A DNA stretch of 64,000 nucleotides, taken from contig JNKP01000006.1 of NCBI GenBank assembly GCA_000702085.1, positions 178,723 through 242,722 of the forward strand, written 5' to 3'. The stretch is from Lachnospiraceae bacterium P6A3 (GTDB lineage Bacteria > Bacillota > Clostridia > Lachnospirales > Lachnospiraceae). The position numbers and the translations under genes were made by a program. The notes under the pieces are model-generated. The model saw only the letters and a program-made list of their open reading frames with translations, ran no database searches and had not been told where the DNA came from. Positions 17,063 to 26,043 of the stretch are shown here, piece after piece. Each line of letters opens with the position of its first letter. Positions within the stretch are counted from its first letter, which is position 1.

Positions 17063-18877
17063 ATGGCAAGAAATAAGATAAATGAAGATGAAAATCTGGA
17101 GGAGTCATTTGACCTCGAGCAGCTTAAGCGGCTGGGGCACTATGTAGGTGCTTTCAGGGGAAAGTTGACTGTTGCGGTTGTGATAATGGTCATATCCAGC
17201 GGTCTGTCCATGCTCATCCCCATATTTATGAAGAATGTAATGGATGTGATCACGCAGTCCAATTTCGGTGATTCACTCTCTCAGGATGAAGCTATCCGCA
17301 AGATAGTTTTTTATTCTGTAGTCACATTCCTGATAACAGTTGTATGCGCGTTCATTACAAGAGTTAAGATTAAACTTACATCCCAGGTCGGACAGGGCGT
17401 TATCTACAATCTCAGAAGGGAATTGTTTGTTCATCTGCAGGATCTTCCTTTCTCATATTTTGATGATAAGCCCCACGGTAAGATACAGGTAAGGGTGGTC
17501 AACTACGTTAATAACCTGTCAGATCTTCTCTCAAACGGTATCGTAAATACCATCACCGATATCTTCTCGATGATATTTATCGTGGTCTATATGCTGTATC
17601 TCGATGTCAGGTTTACGCTGATCGTTTTATGCGGAATGCCCATACTCGTATTCATAATCGTGTTCATAAAGAGCAGGCAGCATAAGGCGTGGCAGATACA
17701 GTCCAATAAGCAGTCCAATCTGAATGCTTATATAGCGGAGTCTGTTAACGGAATCCGCGTAACCCAGTCGTTTGTCAGAGAAGATTACAATGCGGATTAT
17801 TTCAATGTGCTTAATAAGGAAGCCCAGAAATCCTGGCTTACGGCAGTAAAATATAATTTTATACTCTGGCCCGTTATCAATAATATAAACGTTATCTCCG
17901 CAAGTATTATTTATGTCCTCGGTATAGGCTGGCTTGCAAGAGGAAATGTAACGATCACTGCAGGACTTCTCATCGCTTTTGCAGGATATGCTTCCAGATT
18001 CTGGCAGCCCATAATGACACTTGCAAATTTCTACAACTCTCTTCTGACGGCTGTGTCATATCTAGAGAGGATTTTTGAGACCATAGATGCACCGGTCCTT
18101 GTCAAAGATAAAGAGGGTGCGGGCATCATGCCTACGATCAAGGGTGAGGTTGAGTATAAAGACGTAAAGTTTGCATATGAAGACGGAGTGGAAATCCTTC
18201 ACGGCGTATCCTTTAAGGTTAAGCCCGGCGAAAGCTATGCGATAGTAGGTCCCACCGGTGCAGGTAAGACTACCATCGTCAATCTGATCAGCAGATTCTA
18301 TAATGTCACATCCGGTGAGATTCTTATAGACGGAGTAAATATCGAGGATGTAACCATAAAATCGCTGCGCACCCAGATGGGCGTAATGATGCAGGATTCC
18401 TTTATTTTCTCCGGAACGATCAAGGACAATATCAGATACGGCAATAAAGATGCGAGCGATGAAGATGTTATAAGAGCGGCGAAGACCGTATGCGCACATG
18501 ACTTTATAATGTCTTTGGAAAACGGTTATGAGACCGAGGTAAATGAAAGAGGATCCAGGCTCTCCGCGGGACAGCGCCAGCTGATCTCTTTTGCCAGAGC
18601 CGTACTTGCGGATCCCAAGATCCTCATTCTCGATGAAGCGACTGCGGCTATCGATACCGAAACCGAGATCCTGCTTCAAAAAGGACTTGCCGAAATGCTT
18701 AAAGGCCGTACGAGTTTTATTATTGCTCACAGACTTTCGACGATCAGGAATGCCGATTGCATCATGTATGTCGATCACGGCATGATCGAAGAAAGAGGAA
18801 CTCATGAAGAACTCATGAAAATCGAAAACGGTAATTACAGACGCTTATGTGAATCACAACTGAGCGCATTTGAATAA
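17063..18877 (+). CDS. ABC exporter, membrane-ATPase half with catalytic ATP site
   Basis: Protein of 604 residues, same layout as its partner: a charged N-terminal extension (about 1-30), six membrane helices, then Walker A GPTGAGKTT, Walker B LILDEATAAID with the catalytic Glu, and switch His in FIIAHRLSTI. Its signature is LSAGQ rather than LSGGQ, and this deviating signature completes the degenerate site of the partner. The pair therefore has one active and one degenerate ATP site. AGATAAAAG precedes the ATG. Confidence 0.9.
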   Translation: MARNKINEDENLEESFDLEQLKRLGHYVGAFRGKLTVAVVIMVISSGLSMLIPIFMKNVMDVITQSNFGDSLSQDEAIRKIVFYSVVTFLITVVCAFITRVKIKLTSQVGQGVIYNLRRELFVHLQDLPFSYFDDKPHGKIQVRVVNYVNNLSDLLSNGIVNTITDIFSMIFIVVYMLYLDVRFTLIVLCGMPILVFIIVFIKSRQHKAWQIQSNKQSNLNAYIAESVNGIRVTQSFVREDYNADYFNVLNKEAQKSWLTAVKYNFILWPVINNINVISASIIYVLGIGWLARGNVTITAGLLIAFAGYASRFWQPIMTLANFYNSLLTAVSYLERIFETIDAPVLVKDKEGAGIMPTIKGEVEYKDVKFAYEDGVEILHGVSFKVKPGESYAIVGPTGAGKTTIVNLISRFYNVTSGEILIDGVNIEDVTIKSLRTQMGVMMQDSFIFSGTIKDNIRYGNKDASDEDVIRAAKTVCAHDFIMSLENGYETEVNERGSRLSAGQRQLISFARAVLADPKILILDEATAAIDTETEILLQKGLAEMLKGRTSFIIAHRLSTIRNADCIMYVDHGMIEERGTHEELMKIENGNYRRLCESQLSAFE

Positions 18878-18888
18878 CTTATCCTCCT

Positions 18889-19734
18889 TTAATGATTTTT
18901 CCCGCGCTTCCAATCGAGCATATCCCGTCTGTAACTCACATCCCCCCAGGCACTTGCGATGCTGCCTTGGGGGATGTGTGCTTCCGAAAGAGGATTGATC
19001 CTCGGCTCCGCATCTTTGGTCAGATCCATCAGGGCATTGTTTTCCTTGATATATCTGAAAAGATAGGGATCGTATGACGGATCGCCTATATAGTCTTTGT
19101 ATCTTTCTATATAATTTCTTATCCCCTTTTTTCTTTTCCCCGAATCGAAAACAAACATTTTGCCGGGACCGCATATAAGTACCGTAGGATTTTTCCGGAG
19201 TTTATAGGCGAGCTCTCTCATCAGCCCGGGGTAAAAAATTATGGCATCCCCCACAGCCTTTGATGTACTCACTATAAATCTCAGTCCCGATTCACATCCG
19301 CTTTGGTATACTTCACGGTTTTCCGCAGCCATGGATGAAGTACCTTCAAAATCATACCGGTTCTCATTTATGGTTCTTCTTGTAAGCTCAATGTATTTTC
19401 CTGCGGACAGATCGTAAACTGCCGGAGGAAAGAGCTTCGCCGTATTGCAGACCGCATCGTTAAAGACCGATGTGAGGGGAACATTCCATAAAACGGCTTC
19501 TTCACGGCCTACGGGAACTGCCAGATCTTCACCGTCTTCGATTATCCTCCGGCATAAGGTAAGAGTAATCCCATATCTGATATCCGTGACAAATCCGCCC
19601 GGCGGAGGACCCGGGATATTCTTTTTTTCTGCCCTTACCATCAGGTTTTTCTTTTCACGGGGATATCCGTTCATGGGTCTGTTTATCCAATTTCCGGGAT
19701 TGTTTTTGTCATAGGCGTCAGGTACGGGTTTCAT
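18889..19734 (-). CDS. Protein of unknown function, resembling DUF5688-type proteins of Lachnospiraceae
   Basis: Protein of 281 residues with no signal peptide or membrane segment. Some stretches (DIRYGITLTLCRRI, then FNDAVCNTAKLFPPAVYDL, then VGDAIIFYPGLMRELAYKL) recall the DUF5688 group seen in Lachnospiraceae, but this is from memory and tentative. No catalytic motif is recognised. The N-terminus is Pro/Lys-rich. Its start overlaps the stop of the XRE regulator by 4 bases (ATGA), so the two are made together, and the pair is divergent from the TIR-propeller gene. It ends 11 bases from the stop of the converging ABC gene, with no terminator seen between. Confidence 0.6.
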   Translation of the reverse strand: MKPVPDAYDKNNPGNWINRPMNGYPREKKNLMVRAEKKNIPGPPPGGFVTDIRYGITLTLCRRIIEDGEDLAVPVGREEAVLWNVPLTSVFNDAVCNTAKLFPPAVYDLSAGKYIELTRRTINENRYDFEGTSSMAAENREVYQSGCESGLRFIVSTSKAVGDAIIFYPGLMRELAYKLRKNPTVLICGPGKMFVFDSGKRKKGIRNYIERYKDYIGDPSYDPYLFRYIKENNALMDLTKDAEPRINPLSEAHIPQGSIASAWGDVSYRRDMLDWKRGKNH

Positions 19735-20096
19735 TTTCCATCCCCCCAGCCTTCTCCTGCAAGGAGCATGTCGAGTGCTCTGCAGTCGTCTACCAGGGTG
19801 TTAAGATCGAGCTCGGGATCGAGACGTTTAAGGGTGAGAAGATGAAGTATGTTCAATTTGCGCTGTCCGTTTTCGATACGTGATACCTCGGACTGTGAAA
19901 GGTTCATGAAATATCCGATCTTGTCCTGGGAACAGCCGAGTTTACAGGTTCTCAGTTCTCTGAGCTTGTTTCCCAGGCCGGCCAGATATTCGCGGAAGCT
20001 TATATCTTCCGTTCCTCCCTGAGTTAAAGCGTCGTTGGCATTGATGCCCTTCTTGTGGTTGTTGTCGTCCGTAACAGAAATAATTTTTTTGTTCAT
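19731..20096 (-). CDS. XRE-family helix-turn-helix regulator
   Basis: Protein of 121 residues. Residues about 45-95 form a Cro/CI-type helix-turn-helix (LGNKLRELRTCKLGCSQDKI, then MNLSQSEVSRIENGQRKLN). The N-terminal 35 residues look disordered; the C-terminus is acidic. GAGGAGG precedes the start ATG. It is translationally coupled to the unknown protein downstream and divergent from the TIR protein, 185 bases away, so control of one or both is likely. Confidence 0.85.
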   Translation of the reverse strand: MNKKIISVTDDNNHKKGINANDALTQGGTEDISFREYLAGLGNKLRELRTCKLGCSQDKIGYFMNLSQSEVSRIENGQRKLNILHLLTLKRLDPELDLNTLVDDCRALDMLLAGEGWGDGK

Positions 20097-20234
20097 TTTT
20101 CCTCCTCTCCGGGAAGTGCCGCCGTCGGGCAGTTGATAGTTACATATTTGATGATAAGAGGAATTTATAACGAACGCTATAAGGCTCTGTCATAATTGAT
20201 AAATTCTTTCAAAATATAATGGAAATGAGTATTG

Positions 20235-20243
20235 TGATATAAT
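20235..20243 (+). promoter_or_regulatory. Extended -10 promoter element of the TIR gene
   Basis: TGATATAAT: a perfect -10 hexamer (20238-20243) with the TGn extension, 38 bases before the ATG. The matching -35 is poor, as extended -10 promoters allow. Confidence 0.5.
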
Positions 20244-20281
20244 TTAGAAGATAATGCGGTTTTGCCGAAAAGGAGCCATAT

Positions 20282-23200
20282 ATGGGACTTAAATATAATG
20301 CTTTTATTTCATACAGACATTCCGAAGCGGACAGTAAGATCGCGTCGGAAGTGCAGACACGTCTGGAAAGATTTCGTATTCCCAAAGAAATAGTCAAGAA
20401 GACGGGGATCAAGAGATTCGAGAGGATCTTCCGCGATAAGGAGGAGCTTCCCATTACGAGCGATCTTAATGAAGACATAGATCAGGCGCTCGCCAATTCG
20501 GATCACCTGATTGTTATCTGTTCCACCAGAACAAGCGAGTCCATCTGGGTCTTAAAAGAAATTGAGACCTTTCTTAAATATCATGACAAGAAGCATATCT
20601 ACACGGTACTTGTAGACGGAGAACCGGAACAGGTTATTCCCGATATCCTCATGCATGATACCGTTACAAGAGTATTACCTAACGGAATGACCGAGACCAG
20701 GGAAGAGTTTATCGAACCCCTTAGCTGCGACTATCGAATGGATATCAAGAAAGCCCGTAAGGTCGAGCTTCCCCGCCTTGCGGCCTCCATGCTGGGATGC
20801 TCATATGACGAACTGATCCAGAGAAGGAGACAGTATATCAGACGCAGAAATTCCCTGATAGGATGCTCTGCGGCAATACTTCTTGCTGTCATAATCGGAT
20901 ACCTTTCCTGGAGCCTTCTTCAGATAAGGATGAATTATAACCTGGCACAGGATAATTACATGCTTGCTCAGAGCAATCTTGAACTGGCGGAAGCAAATTA
21001 TGCGGAAGCCCAGGCCAATTACATGGAATCTCTGAGAAATCAATCCACATATCTGGCATCGGAATCGGGAGAACTTCTGGATGCGGGTGACAGACTTGGA
21101 GCCGTTCAGCTTGCGCTTGCCGCACTTCCTTCCGAAGGACATGACAGACCTGTAACCAGTGAAGCGGAATTTGCTCTTGCCAACGCTCTCGGAGTGTATA
21201 TTACTCCCGGACTTTCGGATTCCGCTGCCATATGGAATTACGGTTCCGGATACAGAATCGAGAAATTCCGCGTCGATCCGAACAATCTCAGAGTTGCTTC
21301 TCTTGACACCTTGGGCAATCTGAATATATGGAGCCTTAAAGATCATACACTTCTCCAGACATATGTTTCCGAAAGATCGAAGCTGAATAATTTCTTTATC
21401 GATCCCGAAGGAAGACCGGTCCTGGCATACAGCGATATGATCAAGGTTATGGACAGCGATCTGGAAACCGAACTTTGGAGTATGCCGATTGAGGATACTC
21501 TCATGTCCACTTCCGTTTTTGATTCCTTCAGGCTTTCCGAAGACGGAAAGGAATTGCTGTATTTTTCTCACGGTAATTTTGTCGTATTTGATTTTTTAAC
21601 CGGAGACACAAAGCTTCAGTACGATATAAACGATTATCTGGAAGATCCGGGAGAATACTCCTGGGGATTGAGCATAAGCAGAGTCGCTATTTCTCCCGAT
21701 AATTCGAAAATTGCCCTTGTTTATACATATAATCTCGATGATAAGGGAGTTGTTATTTTTGACAGAGAGACAGAAGAGTGGACTCTTCTGGGTGAATCTT
21801 TTGCATACATTCCCGAGATTACTTTCAGTGACGATTCCCAAAAACTGATCTTTGCTGCAGAATTAGACATCAATGATAACAGTTATGCTTTCAGCGGGCT
21901 TCAGGTGCTCAAAGAAACAGACCGACTGATCTACTGTTATGATGCGGAGAACGGCAAGCAGTTATGGGTCGACAGTATTTCGCATACTCTTGTCGGATAT
22001 GATAACGGAATGATGTTTGTAAAATGCGGATCCGGGGATTCCGCCACAGATGCGGTTGCGGTTTCTTTTTCCAACAGATGTGTGATCATAGATCTGGAGA
22101 CAGGTGAGAAACTTACCGAAAAAGAGCTTCCTGCGGAGTATATAGACGCATTTCTTTCCGATGATGAAAAGATGCTTTATTTCATTCTCAGAAACGGACA
22201 GTATGTATTCCTTAAACTGGATGAGCCTGACGGCTCAATTGTCGCATATAATTTCTTTGGAGACGGAATTGAGGATTCTACGGCATTTACCGGAGCGGAT
22301 AATTATAACCATTTTCTGATCCAATGCAGCGACAGTAACTATCTGACCGAATACAGTTTGTTTTTCTATGACACCGGATATAATGCCATTCCCGAAACCG
22401 GAATCGGAGGCATCTGTGTTTCATACGTTTCGGGAAAGCGTATCCTTGGCGTGGACAAGGATATGAATCTGTACTGTGTGGATATGCCTACGGGAAATGT
22501 TGCATGGACAGAAAAGCTGGAAGGAGATAACTATACTGCCGTAAGCTTTATCGGAAACGATGAGTTCGGAAATGTATATATGATCAATTCCAATTTTATT
22601 GATGACAACTACGGGGATAAGCTTTATAAGATTGATATGTCAAACGGAGACATTTCCAAGGTGACGGATATTCCCGAGACATATACCCTGTATAACGATT
22701 TTGTCGGAGGCTGCATCTATGTCAGTTATTCCGGAGGATATTCCGGAAACCCTTATATTCTGAAATATGACACATCGGACGGAAGCTCCGAAGAGATTGA
22801 ACTGAATCCCGGAGATGCGGAGTACATGCCCTCATGTGAAATATATGTTTCACCCGACGGAAAACATGCTGTTCTGGTGGATAGTGTAAGTTCCAACGGA
22901 ATGACCTATCTGGCCGATCTCGAAACCGGAAACCTGATCACGCTTGATATTACCGGCAAGACATTTGCTTCCTGGAGCCCCGATTCGGAATGGGTAGCCA
23001 TATCAAACGGAGAAGTTGTAAACATATATGAAGCCGGCGGACCCAGAGATGTGGTTATTGCGGAGCTTGAAACCGCTGTTTCGGATGTGTTTGTCTGTGA
23101 AAAAGGTCTTATCGTAATGATGGATAACGGATTGGTGGGACTTTACGATAAGGACGGAAATATGACAGCTAGTCTGGATGCTTTCCGCGGACGTTTGACC

Positions 23201-23512
23201 TCAACGGTTACAGATTATAATGATACGGAATTTGAGATTGATGATGATGTTCTTATCATCAAATTCGATGAGTACTCGTCCGTGATCTATCTCGATGAGT
23301 TTAAGGTAAAAGTGGTCATAGCGGGACTCTTGGGATTTGATTCGGATTCAGAAAAGCTCTATGTAAGAGTATACGGAAATGTACACGGAGCCGGATCGAT
23401 GGGATATTTTAAGATCAGAAGCGTTGAAGACCTCATTGCAGAGGGAATACGATTTGTCGGTGATGCGGAGATGACTACCGACATGAAGAAGAGATACGGA
23501 ATAGAAGATTAA
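20282..23512 (+). CDS. TIR-domain protein with membrane anchor, coiled coil and beta-propeller
   Basis: Protein of 1076 residues. Residues 1-150 are a TIR domain (YNAFISYRHSEAD, then IFRDKEELP, then SESIWVLKEIETF); Glu93 lies where catalytic TIR proteins have the NADase glutamate. One membrane helix follows at about 191-211, then a helical repeat rich in Asn/Ala/Glu (about 215-255) and a segment with GDRLGAVQLALAALP that often precedes WD40 repeats. Residues about 315-1070 form repeated beta-propeller blades (SPDNSKIALVY, then SPDGKHAVLV, then SWSPDSEWVAISNG). This places TIR in the cytoplasm and the propeller outside if the helix is N-in. Similar proteins are numerous in Lachnospiraceae. Defence by NAD depletion is possible but unproven; signalling is the alternative. 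Confidence 0.85.
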   Translation: MGLKYNAFISYRHSEADSKIASEVQTRLERFRIPKEIVKKTGIKRFERIFRDKEELPITSDLNEDIDQALANSDHLIVICSTRTSESIWVLKEIETFLKYHDKKHIYTVLVDGEPEQVIPDILMHDTVTRVLPNGMTETREEFIEPLSCDYRMDIKKARKVELPRLAASMLGCSYDELIQRRRQYIRRRNSLIGCSAAILLAVIIGYLSWSLLQIRMNYNLAQDNYMLAQSNLELAEANYAEAQANYMESLRNQSTYLASESGELLDAGDRLGAVQLALAALPSEGHDRPVTSEAEFALANALGVYITPGLSDSAAIWNYGSGYRIEKFRVDPNNLRVASLDTLGNLNIWSLKDHTLLQTYVSERSKLNNFFIDPEGRPVLAYSDMIKVMDSDLETELWSMPIEDTLMSTSVFDSFRLSEDGKELLYFSHGNFVVFDFLTGDTKLQYDINDYLEDPGEYSWGLSISRVAISPDNSKIALVYTYNLDDKGVVIFDRETEEWTLLGESFAYIPEITFSDDSQKLIFAAELDINDNSYAFSGLQVLKETDRLIYCYDAENGKQLWVDSISHTLVGYDNGMMFVKCGSGDSATDAVAVSFSNRCVIIDLETGEKLTEKELPAEYIDAFLSDDEKMLYFILRNGQYVFLKLDEPDGSIVAYNFFGDGIEDSTAFTGADNYNHFLIQCSDSNYLTEYSLFFYDTGYNAIPETGIGGICVSYVSGKRILGVDKDMNLYCVDMPTGNVAWTEKLEGDNYTAVSFIGNDEFGNVYMINSNFIDDNYGDKLYKIDMSNGDISKVTDIPETYTLYNDFVGGCIYVSYSGGYSGNPYILKYDTSDGSSEEIELNPGDAEYMPSCEIYVSPDGKHAVLVDSVSSNGMTYLADLETGNLITLDITGKTFASWSPDSEWVAISNGEVVNIYEAGGPRDVVIAELETAVSDVFVCEKGLIVMMDNGLVGLYDKDGNMTASLDAFRGRLTSTVTDYNDTEFEIDDDVLIIKFDEYSSVIYLDEFKVKVVIAGLLGFDSDSEKLYVRVYGNVHGAGSMGYFKIRSVEDLIAEGIRFVGDAEMTTDMKKRYGIED

Positions 23513-23514
23513 GA

Positions 23515-23544
23515 AAAAGCCGGAAGGATTTCCTTCCGGCTTTT
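23515..23544. terminator. Bidirectional terminator between the TIR and DHH genes
   Basis: AAAAGCCGGAAGGA (23515-23528) pairs with TCCTTCCGGCTTTT (23531-23544); A and T runs flank it, so it can serve both converging genes. Confidence 0.88.
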
Positions 23545-23552
23545 GATATACG

Positions 23553-25076
23553 TTAAACAAGTTCGTAGCTTTCTTTGAACAGGTCTTTTCCGATGATATA
23601 AACATCATCCGGATCCGATGCTTTCATGGCGATATAATCACCGATTTCTCCGTTCAGATAATCATTCTTGAGCCACTTGGTAAATACCTTTGCCCTCTTT
23701 TTGAGAGGTCTTGCCAGAATGTGATTTCCTCCGGTTGATACGCAGAGGTGAGCTACCGGCACCAGATCTATGGTCTCTGTAGTTGAGGTAATCTTGACTG
23801 TCGGACTGTACTCAAGATTCAGATCGTACTTCCCTTTCAGCTTCTTGTAGTTCTTCTTGAATACCGTCTGGGTTGAGGGATATACTTCACCTCTTATTCC
23901 GATCATGATCACCGTATCTTCCTGAACGGTCAGATACAGATCTCCTTCAAGGGTTCTTACCATAATCTTGGTTCCTATTGGAAGGAATTCCTTGGGGATG
24001 GCATATCCCTGTTTGATCGGCATCTTAACATATTCCTTCATGCCGCGTGTAGAAACCTTGGTCTTGCCGGCGTAGATTACGTCAACACTAGTGAAGTAAT
24101 CATGCATTCTCTGCCTGAGGATTGATGTAATAACCGCGGTTTTTTCTTTATCCGTGCACTCCGCGTATTTTTTATATTCCTGTATGAGGAGTTCGTTCTG
24201 AATAAATCCGCCGGCTTTGTTTACATGTCCGCCGCCGCTTCCGATGTGTTCCGAGATATATGCGGCAAGTTCATCCGCACGAACCTCGGCATAATCGCTC
24301 CTGACAGAGAACTTAATGCCGTAGTCGAGTACCGAGAACACCAGACAAACATTGACGGAATCAACCGACAGGAAGAAATCGCTTATCAGTCCGAGTATGT
24401 TGGGATCGCAGGGCTGAGCCTCAAGTATGGCGTAGTTGTGGTCCTGATGATATTCGACTCCCAGAAGAGCTATGCCCGCAATCTTGGCTTCTTCAAGGGA
24501 GATGTTCATTCCGTTAAGCCTGCGGAGAAGTGCCTGATCCACAAATATTTCTTCCAGCATGTCCTTATCCAGAGGGTGGAATAATTCGGCCAGAGAATTG
24601 GTATCGGTAAATAGACCGTAGTACATTGCCGATGATACTTCGGGACCGGGGCTGTATTTTTCTTTTCTCATCATGTCCCAGATAACCGTGCAGCAGCATC
24701 CGATACCGGATCTGATCTCACGGAGTTTAGGGAGTTTTTTTCCGGGTGCGACCTGATGATGGTCGATGATCGCAATCTCTTTGGCATCAAACATGGTTAC
24801 ATTGCTCTCGCCGTACTGGCAGTCACAGGTAAGCAGAAGATCGGGATTGCCTATGTTTGAAGGCTCATATTCGATAGGAATCTTGAGAGCTTCGATGAGA
24901 TACTCAAGATTGGATTTGGAGATGGTTTTTTTGCCCGAATAAATGAAACGGACTTTTTTTCCTTTTTCCTGAAAATAGGAATAGAGAGCGAAGCCCGATC
25001 CGATTGCGTCCGCATCGGGGTTGTCGTGACACTGTATGACAATGTTGTCAAACTTAAGCAGATCCGACAGTTTCAT
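23553..25076 (-). CDS. DHH/DHHA1 phosphoesterase with duplicated C-terminal module
   Basis: Protein of 507 residues. The N-terminal part (about 1-310) is a DHH phosphoesterase: CHDNPDADAIGSG, the second metal site LLTCD, the DHH motif IIDHHQ, and the DHHA1 glycine loop GSGGGHVNKAGG. Relatives (NrnA, GdpP core) cut pAp, short RNAs or cyclic dinucleotides. Residues about 330-507 are an extra region built of two similar segments, ending VYPSTQTVFKKNYKK and VYIIGKDLFKESYE; its role is not known. There is no membrane segment or GGDEF, so it is a soluble enzyme. It converges on the TIR gene. Confidence 0.85.
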   Translation of the reverse strand: MKLSDLLKFDNIVIQCHDNPDADAIGSGFALYSYFQEKGKKVRFIYSGKKTISKSNLEYLIEALKIPIEYEPSNIGNPDLLLTCDCQYGESNVTMFDAKEIAIIDHHQVAPGKKLPKLREIRSGIGCCCTVIWDMMRKEKYSPGPEVSSAMYYGLFTDTNSLAELFHPLDKDMLEEIFVDQALLRRLNGMNISLEEAKIAGIALLGVEYHQDHNYAILEAQPCDPNILGLISDFFLSVDSVNVCLVFSVLDYGIKFSVRSDYAEVRADELAAYISEHIGSGGGHVNKAGGFIQNELLIQEYKKYAECTDKEKTAVITSILRQRMHDYFTSVDVIYAGKTKVSTRGMKEYVKMPIKQGYAIPKEFLPIGTKIMVRTLEGDLYLTVQEDTVIMIGIRGEVYPSTQTVFKKNYKKLKGKYDLNLEYSPTVKITSTTETIDLVPVAHLCVSTGGNHILARPLKKRAKVFTKWLKNDYLNGEIGDYIAMKASDPDDVYIIGKDLFKESYELV

Positions 25077-25161
25077 TTTACGGTCTCCTTTTCATATGAT
25101 AAAATGCAGTTACTTCTGTTATTATACAATACATGCGTATTATGAGAAAGCGGTGATTGCT

Positions 25162-26043
25162 ATGAATATTCTTGTCCTTGGCGGAAGTTATTTTCTCGGA
25201 TATGGATTTGTAAAGCTCGCCGTTTCCGAAGGGCATGCCGTTACGGTGTTTAACCGTGGAACCAGACCCCTTAATATGGAAGGAGTCTCCGAGATCAGAG
25301 GTGACAGGACGTCGGAAGCAGATCTTCGGAAGATCGACGCTGCATTTGATGCTACGGCCGATTTCTGTGCCTATGAAAAAGGGGATATCCGTCTTGTTAA
25401 GGATGTACTTGGAGACAGGACCGGAAGATATGTTTTTATAAGTACCGTGGATGTATATGAGAGAGGGACCGGAAAAGTCCTTGATGAAAGCTCTGCGTTT
25501 GAGACCAGGGATTTCGGCGGGGAGGCCGGAGCATATATATTAGGAAAAGTCTCTCTCGAAAAAGAAATCGAAAGCTATCCCGACAGATGCGTCCTCAGAC
25601 CTTCCATAATATATGGTCCGGGTAATTATGCGCCGAGAGAGAATATATATTTTAAATGGATAAGCGCCGCAGGGCAGATCCTTCAGCCGAAGCCTTCGGA
25701 CGGTTTTTTCCAGATGGTAAGTGTTGGCGATGTGGCGAAGGCAGCACTTGAGGCATGCCGTTCGGACTCTTTTGCGGGAAGGGCATTTAACGTAACTTCT
25801 TCCGATACATATACTTATGAAGATTTTACGAATATCCTTAAGGAAGTGACGGGAACGGATTTTGAAGTCATAGGCGTAACCCCTGAGGAAGCGTTTATGC
25901 AGCAGGTGCCCTTTCCCTATCCGATAATGAAAGCCGAATCGGAAAAATACGACGGAAGTGCACTGGAAAAGACGGGTTTTGTATATACGGATATTATTGA
26001 AGGCATGAAAGAAGCCTGGGAGAATTATGTACATAGCAAGTAA
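25162..26043 (+). CDS. NAD-dependent epimerase/dehydratase-like SDR protein
   Basis: Protein of 293 residues of the extended short-chain dehydrogenase fold. The nucleotide loop is LVLGGSYFLGYG, with a Tyr/Phe where GxxGxxG has its second glycine; VFNRG follows as the NADP-selective strand end. The usual YxxxK is represented by AYILGK. Resembles the bacterial group related to chloroplast stem-loop-binding or isoflavone-reductase-like proteins, substrate unknown. Start ATG 25162 is preferred over the upstream open frame, which is antisense to the DHH start. It overlaps the next gene by 17 bases. Confidence 0.8.
   Translation: MNILVLGGSYFLGYGFVKLAVSEGHAVTVFNRGTRPLNMEGVSEIRGDRTSEADLRKIDAAFDATADFCAYEKGDIRLVKDVLGDRTGRYVFISTVDVYERGTGKVLDESSAFETRDFGGEAGAYILGKVSLEKEIESYPDRCVLRPSIIYGPGNYAPRENIYFKWISAAGQILQPKPSDGFFQMVSVGDVAKAALEACRSDSFAGRAFNVTSSDTYTYEDFTNILKEVTGTDFEVIGVTPEEAFMQQVPFPYPIMKAESEKYDGSALEKTGFVYTDIIEGMKEAWENYVHSK

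Noticed and set aside
18062..18805. Minus-strand open frame of 247 codons inside the second ABC gene
   Set aside because: Shadow of the ATPase domain, as above.
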